Positions 1 through 8,507 of a stretch of DNA of 64,000 nt are shown here, piece by piece. The stretch lies in the NCBI RefSeq assembly GCF_017814435.1, contig NZ_JAGJCB010000011.1, forward strand, positions 62,001-126,000. Reading direction: 5' to 3'. The position numbers and the translations under genes were made by a program. Origin of the DNA: Mariniflexile gromovii (GTDB taxonomy: Bacteria; Bacteroidota; Bacteroidia; Flavobacteriales; Flavobacteriaceae). Within the stretch, counting starts at the first letter, position 1; the number at the start of each line of letters is the position of its first letter. The notes beneath the pieces were generated by a model. That model saw nothing but the letters and a program-made list of their open reading frames with translations. It did no database searches and was not told the origin of the DNA.

Positions 1-55
1 GGATAATCCAAATTGGAAAGATTTGTCTAAGGATTGGACTTTTCTAATAGAGTAG
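1..55 (+). CDS. C-terminal end of a cut-off protein (partial)
   Basis: Frame 2 is open from the window edge to a TAG at 53-55 and would encode about 17 residues ending in DWTFLIE. Composition (Asp, Asn, Trp, Lys) is plausible for a real C-terminus, and repeats start right after the stop. The fragment is too short to assign a family; it could be a chance open stretch. Confidence 0.35.
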   Translation, partial: DNPNWKDLSKDWTFLIE

Positions 56-58
56 TGG

Positions 59-262
59 ATTCCTGCCTTCGCAGGAATGACAAAGAAGATGTGTAGTACT
101 ATGAAGATTGTTTCAATAAATTTGATGATTGAAAATCAGTCAGAAATATAAATCTACGCTTTCGCAGGAATGACAAAACGTATAGTGCTATGCAGATTGT
201 TTCAATAAATGTGATGATAGAATATCAGAAACATATACTTATGCTTTCGCAGTAATGACAAA
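59..262. repeat. Degenerate tandem repeat, period about 85-93 bp, with hairpin
   Basis: The motif TTCGCAGGAATGAC occurs at 68-81 and 161-174, and with one change at 246-259. Between copies, the blocks also share AGATTGTTTCAATAAAT and the pattern TGATGAT(T/A)GAA. The first copy sits in a perfect 8-bp hairpin (ATTCCTGC at 59-66, GCAGGAAT at 71-78, loop CTTC). Dispersed repeats of this kind are common between genes in Flavobacteriaceae. The rest of 60-296 holds no gene that I can see. Confidence 0.7.
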
Positions 263-296
263 CAAAGCGTATAATCACTCCAATGGCACTTAGTGC

Positions 297-1037
297 CTAG
301 TCCCTAATTTTCTTCTTACGCAACTCAAAATTCTGACCTAAATACACTTTACGTACCATTTCGTCATTAGCCAATTCTTCAGGTTCTCCGGCTTTAAGAA
401 TGCTACCTTCAAACATTAAATAAGTTCTATCGGTAATGGCAAGTGTTTCCTGTACGTTGTGGTCTGTAATTAAAATACCAATATTTTTTTTGGTAAGTTG
501 TGCCACAATACGCTGAATATCCTCAACAGCAACAGGGTCAACCCCAGCAAAAGGTTCATCCAATAAAATAAAACTTGGGTCCGTTGCCAAAGCACGTGCA
601 ATTTCGGTACGTCTACGTTCACCACCAGATAATAAATCGCCTCTACTTTTGCGAATATGTCCCAAGCCGAATTCCTCAATAAGCGATTCCATTTTAAAAT
701 GTTGCTCTTTTTTACTTAGCTTGGTAAGTTGTAAAACGCTTAAAATATTATCTTCAATACTCAATTTTCTAAAAACTGAAGCTTCTTGAGCCAAATAGCC
801 AATACCATTTTGTGCGCGTTTGTACATGGGGTATTGTGTAATTTCGGTGTTATCTAAAAAAATATGACCGCTATTAGGTTTAATTAAGCCTACCGTCATG
901 TAGAAAGACGTGGTTTTACCAGCACCATTAGGTCCTAAAAGTCCAACAATTTCGCCTTGTTCAACTTGTAAAGACACATCCTTTACCACTTTTCGTCCGC
1001 TATAGGACTTCATTAAATTTTGAGCTCTTAAAATCAT
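297..1037 (-). CDS. lptB: LptB, ATPase of the LPS export ABC transporter
   Basis: This is a 246-residue ATPase, the usual LptB length. It has Walker [10 protein letters not shown] at 35-43, signature LSGGE at 136-140 and Walker B ILLDEP at 157-162. The LLSGGERRR and DEPFAGVDP segments are typical of LptB rather than of amino-acid importer ATPases. LptB2 with LptFG extracts LPS from the inner membrane and pushes it along the LptCA bridge. The gene is the last of a minus-strand run with the CMD, tatC and kdsD-like genes, the conserved flavobacterial order; KdsD makes a precursor of the KDO of LPS, so two genes of the run serve LPS. lptFG and lptC are not nearby. Confidence 0.93.
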   Translation of the reverse strand: MILRAQNLMKSYSGRKVVKDVSLQVEQGEIVGLLGPNGAGKTTSFYMTVGLIKPNSGHIFLDNTEITQYPMYKRAQNGIGYLAQEASVFRKLSIEDNILSVLQLTKLSKKEQHFKMESLIEEFGLGHIRKSRGDLLSGGERRRTEIARALATDPSFILLDEPFAGVDPVAVEDIQRIVAQLTKKNIGILITDHNVQETLAITDRTYLMFEGSILKAGEPEELANDEMVRKVYLGQNFELRKKKIRD

Positions 1038-1111
1038 ATGCTATATACTGAACGCCAAAAATAGTAAAATCATATACACTATGGTGGCAGATGTTTTAAA
1101 TTATATTTTGT

Positions 1112-1456
1112 TTAACGCTGTTCTAAAGCATCCCAAAACTCGTAGGCACGACGTAAATGCGGAATAACAATAGTACCGCCCACCAATGTGGCAATGCTTA
1201 ATGCTTCAACTACTTCGTCTTTTGATAAGCCTAATTTATGGCTGGTTTCTAAATGGTATTTTACGCAATCATCACAACGTAATACGGCCGAAGCCACCAA
1301 ACCTAAAAGTTCTTTCGTTTTAACATCTAAAGCACCTTCCGCGTAAGCGTTCGTATCTAAATTAAAAATACGCTTTATGACTTTGTTATTATCAGCTAAA
1401 ATTTTATCATTCATTTTAGCACGATACTCATTAAATTCTGTGACGCTATTTGACAT
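1112..1456 (-). CDS. Carboxymuconolactone decarboxylase (AhpD-like) family protein
   Basis: This 114-residue all-alpha protein belongs to the CMD/AhpD family. It carries the redox motif C61-D-D-C64 followed by H68, as in AhpD-type peroxidase-partner proteins. Such proteins often act as disulfide reductants or peroxidases, but the substrate here is unknown. Its start overlaps the end of tatC by 11 bp, so the two are probably co-translated. The position between tatC and lptB is conserved in the family Flavobacteriaceae. A true 4-carboxymuconolactone decarboxylase role is unlikely, since no aromatic-degradation genes are near. Confidence 0.85.
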   Translation of the reverse strand: MSNSVTEFNEYRAKMNDKILADNNKVIKRIFNLDTNAYAEGALDVKTKELLGLVASAVLRCDDCVKYHLETSHKLGLSKDEVVEALSIATLVGGTIVIPHLRRAYEFWDALEQR

Positions 1457-2279
1457 GTTTTTTCTGTTTTCTATTTTGGTTACGAACTACAATTTTAGCA
1501 ATAAGAATGCTTACCTCATATAAAATTAAAATAGGAATGGCTACAATTACTTGGCTTGCAATATCTGGAGGGGTTATAATGGCAGATACAACCAATACAA
1601 GTATTAAAGCGTATTTACGATATTTTCTTAAGAACTCAGGCGTTACTAAACCAATTTTAGTTAAAAAATAAATGATGATTGGCAATTCGAAAATGATCCC
1701 TGAGGCCAATACCGATGAACGCACCAACCCAATAAACGAGCTAATATCTATTTGATTGTCTACACGCGATGAGATGCTATAATTGGCTAAAAAGTTAATT
1801 GATAGCGGACATATAATATAGTAACCAAATAAAGCGCCCATAAAGAACAATAAGGATGAAATGAATATAAAACCACGGGAGTGTTTACGTTCGTTTTCAT
1901 GTAAACCAGGACTGATAAATTTCCACAATTGATAAATTACATAAGGGAATGAAATGATAAATCCTGCTAAAATTGCGGTCCAAATATCGGCTGAAAACTG
2001 TCCAGCCATCGTTCTGTTTTGTAAAATAAGAGGTATTTTATCGTTACAGAAACTGGTATCTAAACTCATATATGTTGCCATATCGCATAACCACTTATAG
2101 GTTGGGAAACCCATGTCTAGCGGTGCAAAAATGATATCATCAAAAATAAATCGGCTGAAAATAAATGCCAATGTACCAACAATAACAATGGCTAATGTTA
2201 TTTTAATTAAATGCCAACGTAAATCTTCAAGATGGTCTAAAAAAGACATCTCATTAATGTTTTTCTTCTTTCTCGCCAT
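1446..2279 (-). CDS. tatC: TatC, twin-arginine translocase subunit
   Basis: This 277-residue inner-membrane protein has about six hydrophobic segments. It carries the TatC N-terminal signature (SFLDHLEDLRWHL at about residues 12-24), which binds twin-arginine signal peptides with TatB/TatA. The segment FISPGLHENERKHSRGF matches the conserved first periplasmic-loop/TM region of TatC. The start codon overlaps the stop of the upstream isomerase gene, and its end overlaps the CMD gene, so it lies inside a tightly packed operon. tatA is not in the window; in flavobacteria it is usually unlinked. Confidence 0.95.
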   Translation of the reverse strand: MARKKKNINEMSFLDHLEDLRWHLIKITLAIVIVGTLAFIFSRFIFDDIIFAPLDMGFPTYKWLCDMATYMSLDTSFCNDKIPLILQNRTMAGQFSADIWTAILAGFIISFPYVIYQLWKFISPGLHENERKHSRGFIFISSLLFFMGALFGYYIICPLSINFLANYSISSRVDNQIDISSFIGLVRSSVLASGIIFELPIIIYFLTKIGLVTPEFLRKYRKYALILVLVVSAIITPPDIASQVIVAIPILILYEVSILIAKIVVRNQNRKQKKHVK

Positions 2280-3244
2280 TATATAATGCCTTCTTTAATT
2301 AAATCGTGTAAGTGAACAACGCCTGCATAATTACCGTTTTCTTCAACCAATAACTGAGAAATACCATGTGTTTCCATAAGTTCTAACGCATCAATAGCCA
2401 TAGCTTCCGCTTGTATGCGTTTTGGGTTGGCGCCCATGATATCTTTAGCGGTAAGTTTAGAGAAATCGTCAACTTTCGTTAACATTCTACGTAAATCACC
2501 ATCAGTAATAATTCCAATAATTTTATTGTTTTCAACAACGGCAGCAACACCTAACATCTTTTCAGTTATTTCTATAATAACGTCTTTAATACTTGTTGAA
2601 ACATTTACTTTTGGTTTTTCGTTAACAGAAGAAATATCATGAACACGTAAATACAGTTTTTTGCCTAAAGCACCTCCAGGATGATATTTGGCAAAGTCGG
2701 AACTGGAAAATCCACGTAAATTCAACAAACAAATTGCTAGGGCATCACCAATAACCAATTGTGCCGTTGTACTGGTGGTTGGTGCAAGATTGTTAGGGCA
2801 AGCTTCTTTTTCAACAAAGGCATTTAAAATATAATCGGCATGTTGGCCTAAAAATGACGCATTGTTGCCCGTAATGGCAATTATTTTATTTTTTGCTCTT
2901 TTAATAAGAGGGATAAGCACTTTTATTTCAGGAGTATTGCCACTTTTCGATAAACAAACAACAATATCATCTTCCAGAATTAAACCCAAATCACCATGAA
3001 TAGCATCGGCAGCATGCATAAAAATAGAGGGGGTTCCCGTAGAATTTAATGTGGCTACTATTTTACTGGCAATAATAGCACTTTTACCAATACCAGTAAT
3101 AATAACACGCCCTTTAGAGTTATAAATTAGGGATACAGCATCGGCAAAATCATCATTTACTAAACTAGATAGGTTTAAAATGGCTTTACTTTCGGTTTCA
3201 ATGGTTTGCTTTGCAATATTGATAATTGAACTTTTACTATTCAA
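2279..3244 (-). CDS. kdsD: KpsF/GutQ-type arabinose-5-phosphate isomerase (KdsD)
   Basis: This 321-residue protein has an N-terminal SIS domain (about 35-170, with GIGKSAIIASKIVATLNSTG) and two C-terminal CBS domains (about 205-320). That is the standard architecture of D-arabinose-5-phosphate isomerase. The enzyme converts ribulose-5-phosphate to arabinose-5-phosphate, the first step to KDO of LPS. It is the first gene of the minus-strand run with tatC, the CMD gene and lptB, and is transcribed divergently from recQ across about 205 bp. The KdsD role is a family-level inference; a GutQ-like catabolic role is less likely next to lptB. Confidence 0.9.
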   Translation of the reverse strand: MNSKSSIINIAKQTIETESKAILNLSSLVNDDFADAVSLIYNSKGRVIITGIGKSAIIASKIVATLNSTGTPSIFMHAADAIHGDLGLILEDDIVVCLSKSGNTPEIKVLIPLIKRAKNKIIAITGNNASFLGQHADYILNAFVEKEACPNNLAPTTSTTAQLVIGDALAICLLNLRGFSSSDFAKYHPGGALGKKLYLRVHDISSVNEKPKVNVSTSIKDVIIEITEKMLGVAAVVENNKIIGIITDGDLRRMLTKVDDFSKLTAKDIMGANPKRIQAEAMAIDALELMETHGISQLLVEENGNYAGVVHLHDLIKEGII

Positions 3245-3449
3245 AATTTATTAAATTTTTAGTTGATGCTTTTAAAGAAATTGTTATCTTTAAATATAAA
3301 TCGAAATTGATTTTTGTTGTAATTTCGATTTTCGTTACAAAACTAACGAAAAAATCAAGAGGGTTCTCTCAATACACTTTAAAAATAATCAATTGATATT
3401 TGAGTGTTTTTTATATTTTTTAATGATTAAATAAATATTAGTATTATTC

Positions 3450-5654
3450 ATGTTAATAGCAAAAAGTGACTTACAGTCTGCACTAAAAAAATATTTTGGG
3501 TTTGGTAAGTTCAAGGGGCTTCAAGAAGGTGTTATAGAAAGTTTATTGTCCGGCAATAACACATTTGTGATTATGCCAACAGGAGGCGGTAAATCGCTTT
3601 GTTATCAATTGCCTGCGCTCATGCAAGAAGGAACCGCTATTGTGGTATCGCCTTTAATTGCTTTAATGAAAAACCAAGTGGATGCCATTAGAGGCGTTTC
3701 AAATGAAGAAGGTATTGCACATGTTTTAAATTCTTCATTGAATAAAACAGAAGTAAAGCGTGTAAAGGAAGATATTGTAAACGGAGTTACCAAATTACTA
3801 TATGTAGCACCCGAATCGCTTACCAAAGAAGAAAACGTAGAATTTTTACGTTCGGTAAAAGTGTCGTTTATGGCCATTGATGAAGCGCATTGTATTAGCG
3901 AATGGGGACACGATTTTAGACCCGAATACAGGAACTTAAAGCATATTATTGGTCGTATAGGAGATAACATTCCTATTATAGGCTTAACGGCTACGGCAAC
4001 ACCTAAAGTACAGGAAGATATCATTAAAAACTTAGGAATTGCAGGAGCAAAAACATTTAAAGCCTCGTTTAACAGACCCAATTTGTATTATGAAGTACGT
4101 CCTAAAACCAAAAATGTTGATGCGGATATCATCCGATTTATAAAACAAAACAGTGGTAAATCTGGTATTGTTTATTGTTTAAGCAGAAAGCGTGTTGAAG
4201 AATTGGCACAGGTTTTACAAGTAAATGGTATTAAAGCAGTGCCATACCATGCCGGGTTAGACGCCAAATCTAGGTCTAATTACCAAGACCAATTCCTTAT
4301 GGAAGACGTAGATGTGGTGGTAGCTACCATTGCTTTTGGTATGGGCATCGATAAACCCGATGTGCGTTTTGTAATCCATCACGATATTCCAAAAAGTATT
4401 GAAAGTTATTATCAAGAAACAGGCAGGGCAGGACGTGATGGTGGCGAGGGCCATTGTTTAGCGTATTATGCCTATAAAGACATTGAAAAGTTAGAAAAAT
4501 TCATGTCAGGAAAACCTGTTGCCGAACAAGAAATTGGGCAAGCTTTATTGCAAGAAGTTGTGGCATTTGCAGAAACATCTATTTCCCGTAGAAAATTCAT
4601 TTTACACTATTTTGGTGAAGAGTTTGATAATGAAACGGGTGAAGGTGGCGATATGGATGATAACGTAAGGCATCCTAAAAAGAAGCACGAAGCCCAAGAC
4701 GATGTAAAATTACTTCTTGAAACTATTGAAAAAACCAACGAAAAATATAAGTCTAAAGATTTAGTAAACGTTATTACCGGTAAAGAAAATGCTTTAATTA
4801 ATTCGCATAAAACCAACGAGCAAGCATTCTTCGGCAAAGGTAAAGACAAAGACAAAAAATATTGGATGGCCTTACTAAGGCAAGTTTTGGTGGCTGGTTT
4901 TCTTAAGAAAGACATTGAGACTTATGGCGTTATCAAATTGGTTGATGCTGGTAGGGATTTTATAAAAAATCCAACATCATTCATGATGACCGAAGACCAT
5001 ATTTTTGATGGCGAACAAGAAGACGGTAGTATTGTAACAGCCGCCAAAAGTGAAGGTGCTGTTGCAGATGAACTGTTAATGGACTTGCTTAAAGATTTAC
5101 GTAAAAAGAATGCCAAAAAGTTAGGTGTACCGCCATTTGTTATTTTTCAAGATCCATCGCTTGAAGATATGGCGTTGAAATACCCAATTACCATTGCAGA
5201 ACTTGCCAATGTTCATGGCGTTGGTGATGGTAAAGCAAAAAAATACGGTAAAGACTTCGTAGAGCTTATAGCGCAGTATGTTGAAGAACATGATATTATT
5301 CGTCCAGACGATTTGGTTGTAAAATCTACTGGGACTAATTCTGCAAACAAGCTTTACATCATTCAGAATATTGATAGAAAACTGCCATTGGATGATATAG
5401 CTTCTTCAAAAGGCATGACCATGGAAGAGTTTATTAAAGAAATGGAAGCTATTGTATATTCTGGTACCAAATTAAACATAAACTATTGGATAGACGAAAT
5501 TTTGGATGAAGACCAGCAAGAAGAAATCCATGATTACTTTATGGAGTCTAAAACCGACAGCATAGAAACCGCTATAAAAGAGTTTGATGGCGATTATGAA
5601 GATGAAGAACTTCGTTTGTACAGAATAAAATTTATAAGTGAAGTAGCTAATTAG
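3450..5654 (+). CDS. recQ: RecQ-family DNA helicase lacking zinc-binding cysteines
   Basis: This 734-residue helicase has Walker A PTGGGKS at 43-49, DEAH at 144-147, motif VI QETGRAGRDG at 322-331, a winged-helix RQC region, and an HRDC-like domain near 550-630. It is longer than E. coli RecQ (about 610 residues), with an extra acidic C-terminal stretch. The zinc-binding subdomain that normally follows the helicase core has four cysteines; here the matching segment (about 379-412, SRRKFILHYFGEEF and onward) has none. The whole protein has only four cysteines, all in the helicase core. RecQ unwinds DNA 3' to 5' in recombination and fork repair. The gene is divergent from kdsD. Confidence 0.93.
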   Translation: MLIAKSDLQSALKKYFGFGKFKGLQEGVIESLLSGNNTFVIMPTGGGKSLCYQLPALMQEGTAIVVSPLIALMKNQVDAIRGVSNEEGIAHVLNSSLNKTEVKRVKEDIVNGVTKLLYVAPESLTKEENVEFLRSVKVSFMAIDEAHCISEWGHDFRPEYRNLKHIIGRIGDNIPIIGLTATATPKVQEDIIKNLGIAGAKTFKASFNRPNLYYEVRPKTKNVDADIIRFIKQNSGKSGIVYCLSRKRVEELAQVLQVNGIKAVPYHAGLDAKSRSNYQDQFLMEDVDVVVATIAFGMGIDKPDVRFVIHHDIPKSIESYYQETGRAGRDGGEGHCLAYYAYKDIEKLEKFMSGKPVAEQEIGQALLQEVVAFAETSISRRKFILHYFGEEFDNETGEGGDMDDNVRHPKKKHEAQDDVKLLLETIEKTNEKYKSKDLVNVITGKENALINSHKTNEQAFFGKGKDKDKKYWMALLRQVLVAGFLKKDIETYGVIKLVDAGRDFIKNPTSFMMTEDHIFDGEQEDGSIVTAAKSEGAVADELLMDLLKDLRKKNAKKLGVPPFVIFQDPSLEDMALKYPITIAELANVHGVGDGKAKKYGKDFVELIAQYVEEHDIIRPDDLVVKSTGTNSANKLYIIQNIDRKLPLDDIASSKGMTMEEFIKEMEAIVYSGTKLNINYWIDEILDEDQQEEIHDYFMESKTDSIETAIKEFDGDYEDEELRLYRIKFISEVAN

Positions 5655-5880
5655 AGTTTCAAAGATTCAAAGATTCAAAGATTCAAAGAAGCAGAGCATC
5701 AAAGCTTCAAAGAAGTAGAGTTTCAAAGTCGCAAAAGCATAAAAGTATTTAAAGCTCCAAAGTTTAAATGTATTTACATAAAACTTTGGAGCTTTGTAAC
5801 TCTGTAACTCTGTAACTTTGAAGCTTTGTCACTTAGTAACTGGCAACTCCTAAAAAATCATAATTCGTAAATTGTAATTC
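5655..5880. repeat. Short tandem repeats and a 15-bp inverted repeat downstream of recQ
   Basis: This gene-free stretch begins with ATTCAAAG units in 9-bp steps and degenerate copies (TTCAAAGAAG). It is followed by a perfect inverted repeat, AAAGCTCCAAAGTTT at 5751-5765 and AAACTTTGGAGCTTT at 5781-5795, with further ATGT/ACAT pairing in the loop. Then come GTAACTCT units in 8-bp steps and a CGTAAAT/TGTAATT repeat. The second half is partly the reverse complement of the first, so the whole stretch could fold into one long imperfect hairpin. It may terminate recQ transcription. Confidence 0.75.
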
Positions 5881-5900
5881 GTAAATCATTCCTATCTTTG
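5872..5900 (+). promoter_or_regulatory. Bacteroidota-type promoter of the cyclophilin-FKBP gene
   Basis: A -33 TTG (5872-5874) and a -7 TATCTTTG (5893-5900) are separated by 18 bp, matching the known Bacteroidota consensus TTG-N17-23-TAnnTTTG. The start codon follows 23 bp downstream. Confidence 0.7.
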
Positions 5901-5923
5901 CATCTTTAAATAAAATTAGAACC

Positions 5924-6856
5924 ATGCAAGACGGATTATACGCAAAATTCAACACAACTAAAGGTGAAATATTAGTTGCTTTAGAATTCAAAAAAACACC
6001 AGGAACAGTTGGTAACTTCGTAGCTTTAGCCGAAGGAAACTTAGAAAACAAAGTAAAACCTCAAGGAACTCCTTACTATAACGGATTAAAATTTCATAGA
6101 GTAATTCCAGATTTCATGATTCAAGGAGGCTGTCCACAAGGTTCAGGTTCTGGAGATCCAGGTTATAAATTTGATGATGAATTCCATCCAGATTTAAAGC
6201 ACGATGCACCAGGTATTTTATCTATGGCTAATGCAGGCCCTGGAACTAACGGAAGTCAGTTTTTTATAACCCATGTTGAAACACCTTGGTTAGACAACAA
6301 CCATACCGTGTTTGGTAAAGTAGTTGAAGGACAAAATGTGGTTGATGCTATTGCGCAAGGTGATAAAATTGAAACTTTAGAAATTGTAAGAGTTGGTACT
6401 GAAGCCGAAGCTTATAATGCGGTTGAAGCTTTTAGAACCTTTGAAGGTTCTAGAGCCAAAAGAATAGAAGAAGCTAAAAAAGCTGCCGAAGCCGAATTGG
6501 ATAAATTAGCTACAGGTTTTAAAAAGACTGAAAGTGGTTTACGTTACCAAATTATTCAAGAGGGTAACGGGGCAAAAGCTGAAAAAGGTAAAAATGTATC
6601 GGTGCATTACAAAGGACAATTGGCCGATGGAACTGTTTTCGATTCTTCATACAAACGTAACCAACCTATCGATTTTCCAGTAGGTGTTGGTCAAGTTATT
6701 TCTGGTTGGGATGAAGGGATTCAATTGTTAAAAGTTGGAGACAAAGCACGTTTTGTAATTCCTAGCCATTTAGGTTATGGAAGCAGAGGTGCAGGAGGTG
6801 TTATTCCCCCAGATGCTACCTTAATTTTTGATGTAGAATTGATGAATGTTAAGTAA
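5924..6856 (+). CDS. Cyclophilin-FKBP fusion peptidyl-prolyl isomerase (CFBP type)
   Basis: This 310-residue protein fuses two unrelated prolyl isomerases. Residues about 1-165 form a cyclophilin ([21 protein letters not shown], then [26 protein letters not shown]). A charged helical linker spans about 170-200, and residues about 210-310 form an FKBP domain ([19 protein letters not shown], then [18 protein letters not shown]). Dual-family immunophilins in this order are known from Flavobacterium johnsoniae and some spirochaetes, where both halves are active. No signal peptide is visible, so it should act in the cytoplasm on proline-limited folding. It is a single gene with its own promoter and terminator. 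The cyclophilin active-site Arg (FHRV) is present. Confidence 0.93.
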   Translation: MQDGLYAKFNTTKGEILVALEFKKTPGTVGNFVALAEGNLENKVKPQGTPYYNGLKFHRVIPDFMIQGGCPQGSGSGDPGYKFDDEFHPDLKHDAPGILSMANAGPGTNGSQFFITHVETPWLDNNHTVFGKVVEGQNVVDAIAQGDKIETLEIVRVGTEAEAYNAVEAFRTFEGSRAKRIEEAKKAAEAELDKLATGFKKTESGLRYQIIQEGNGAKAEKGKNVSVHYKGQLADGTVFDSSYKRNQPIDFPVGVGQVISGWDEGIQLLKVGDKARFVIPSHLGYGSRGAGGVIPPDATLIFDVELMNVK

Positions 6857-6881
6857 ATCATAATCAATAAAAATTCAACAT

Positions 6882-6914
6882 AAAAAAGGCATCTAATTTT
6901 AGATGCCTTTTTTT
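6882..6914 (+). terminator. Rho-independent terminator of the CFBP gene
   Basis: The stem GGCATCTA (6888-6895) / TAGATGCC (6900-6907) has a 4-nt loop and is followed by a T-tract, with an A-tract on the left arm. Confidence 0.88.
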
Positions 6915-7001
6915 AGTTCGTTAATTTCCTTTATAGCTATGTAAAATAAGTGTTAGTCGATTATATTTTGTACTCAAATCATATACATATACTTTTATTT
7001 T

Positions 7002-7424
7002 GTGGTAAGTATAAAAGAAACCTATTTATATAACAGCGTTATTAAGGAATTGAATTATTCTTTTGGTAACGTATTTATTTTTGAAAATTTTGTTGTATCG
7101 GAGATCAATAGAGGAGTCAATTTTAATTGGGATGACCACGGAAAAACAATCACAGAAGATGTTGCCTATTATTTAGATACAAACGGCATAAATTTAGTTT
7201 ATATCTCTCATAGAATTAATTCATATTCGGTAGTAGCATCCGATTGGTTGAAATTTTTTAAGCATAGTTATAATTTGAAAGGCTATTATATAGTTTCTGA
7301 GAATAATATTGGTTTTTTAAACTCCTTGATAGAGAATCTATTTTTCAATGGTAAAATTAAGCGATTCACTACTATTGAAGCTGCTGTTAATTGGGTTAAA
7401 ATAGGTATTAACGAAGTTATGTAA
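7002..7424 (+). CDS. STAS/SpoIIAA-like hypothetical protein
   Basis: This 140-residue soluble protein with a GTG start has no signal peptide. The segments GNVFIFENFVVSEINRGVNFNW and INLVYISHRINSYSVVASDWLKFF resemble a small flavobacterial family often described as SpoIIAA/STAS-like, with alternating strands and helices. No catalytic motif is visible and its function is unknown. It precedes the BstA-like gene by 21 bp, but a promoter-like -7 element lies between them. The family name is recalled from general pattern only. Confidence 0.65.
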   Translation: MVSIKETYLYNSVIKELNYSFGNVFIFENFVVSEINRGVNFNWDDHGKTITEDVAYYLDTNGINLVYISHRINSYSVVASDWLKFFKHSYNLKGYYIVSENNIGFLNSLIENLFFNGKIKRFTTIEAAVNWVKIGINEVM

Positions 7425-7432
7425 CAATTCTA

Positions 7433-7440
7433 TATCTTTG
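7433..7440 (+). promoter_or_regulatory. -7 element TATCTTTG directly before the DinB/BstA-like gene
   Basis: A perfect TAnnTTTG ends 5 bp before the ATG at 7446, so the transcript would start almost at the start codon. I see no clear -33 TTG at the expected distance. Confidence 0.45.
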
Positions 7441-7445
7441 TTTTT

Positions 7446-7991
7446 ATGACAGAGCAAGAATTACAAAAACTAAAATATCCCATTGGTCAGTTTGAGTGTC
7501 CAAATAATATTTCTCCACAACATATTGAAGGTTGGATATCCATATTAGAGCATTTTCCAACTAGGTTGGAAAAATTGGTTGAAAATTTATCGGATGAACA
7601 ATTAGATACCACTTACAGAACGAATGGTTGGACAATAAGACAAGTTATTCATCATCTATCCGATAGTCATCATCATAGTTATGCACGGTTTAAATGGACT
7701 CTTACAGAAGATAAACCGGTTATTAAGGCCTATTTTGAAGATAGATGGGCAGAATTATTTGATTCTAAAATAGCACCTATCGATATGTCTTTACTTCATT
7801 TAAAAGCAATACATGCTAAACTTGTTTACTTACTAAAGGGGTTATCGGATGCTGATTTGAATACATATTTTATTCATCCTGAAACCCAATCGGAAGTGGT
7901 TCTAAAAAGGAATATAGGCATTTATGCATGGCATAGCAACCATCATTACGCACATATCGAGAATTTAATGAAACGAAATAACTGGATTTAG
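7446..7991 (+). CDS. YfiT/BstA-family DinB metal-dependent hydrolase or transferase
   Basis: This 181-residue four-helix DinB-fold protein has the YfiT pattern. N-terminal KYPIGQF is family-typical, and the putative metal ligands are a histidine at 69/70 (QVIHHLSDSHHH), H163 and H167 (WHSNHHYAH). YfiT of Bacillus binds nickel/zinc; relatives act as thiol-S-transferases using bacillithiol, which some Bacteroidota make. The exact substrate cannot be read from the sequence. It is followed by a GNAT gene 6 bp downstream, so the two are likely co-transcribed. Confidence 0.85.
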   Translation: MTEQELQKLKYPIGQFECPNNISPQHIEGWISILEHFPTRLEKLVENLSDEQLDTTYRTNGWTIRQVIHHLSDSHHHSYARFKWTLTEDKPVIKAYFEDRWAELFDSKIAPIDMSLLHLKAIHAKLVYLLKGLSDADLNTYFIHPETQSEVVLKRNIGIYAWHSNHHYAHIENLMKRNNWI

Positions 7992-7997
7992 AAAGCA

Positions 7998-8480
7998 ATG
8001 ATTAGACCGGTAACTATTGAAGATGCCCAACAGCTTGTAGATATTTATAATTATTATGTGATTAATTCTATTGTTACTTTAGATTTAGTTCCGTTTTCAA
8101 AAGGAGATTTTGAAGTTAAAATAGAGGAGATTTCAACGAAGTTTCCATTTATTGTTTACGAAGTAGATAACGAAATAGTTGGTTACGCTTATGCCAACAC
8201 GTTTAGAACAAAACCAGCATACAAAAATACAGTAGAACTTACTGTATATATAAAACATTCTCAATTAGGTAAACAACTTGGTAAAAAATTATATTCAGAA
8301 TTATTGCTTCTATTAAAAAATAAAAATTTCCATGTGGTTATTGGCGGGTTAACATTGCCAAATGATGCTAGCGTAAAGCTTCATGAAAATTTTGGTTTTG
8401 AAAAAGTGGCTCACTTTAAAGAAGTGGGTTATAAATTTGAAAAATGGCACGATGTCGGTTTTTGGCAATTGACTTTTTAA
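7998..8480 (+). CDS. GNAT N-acetyltransferase, phosphinothricin-acetyltransferase-like
   Basis: This 160-residue acetyltransferase has the layout of the PAT/YncA group: IRPVTIEDAQQLVDIYNYYV at the N-terminus, VELTVYIKHSQLGKQLGKKLYSELL as the acetyl-CoA binding loop (about 75-100), and NFGFEKVAHFKEVGYKF near the end. Such enzymes acetylate amino groups of phosphinothricin, methionine sulfoximine or related compounds; the native substrate here is unknown. It lies 6 bp after the BstA-like gene, suggesting one transcript. Confidence 0.85.
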   Translation: MIRPVTIEDAQQLVDIYNYYVINSIVTLDLVPFSKGDFEVKIEEISTKFPFIVYEVDNEIVGYAYANTFRTKPAYKNTVELTVYIKHSQLGKQLGKKLYSELLLLLKNKNFHVVIGGLTLPNDASVKLHENFGFEKVAHFKEVGYKFEKWHDVGFWQLTF

Positions 8481-8507
8481 ACATTAACAATCTAATGGGT
8501 CTAACCA

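Noticed and set aside
59-262. CRISPR array
   Set aside because: Only three decaying copies with period 85-93 bp, and the spacers resemble each other; no cas genes near.
3605-4081. Minus-strand frame of 158 codons inside recQ
   Set aside because: Shadow of the strongly coding plus strand, without any recognisable domain or start context.
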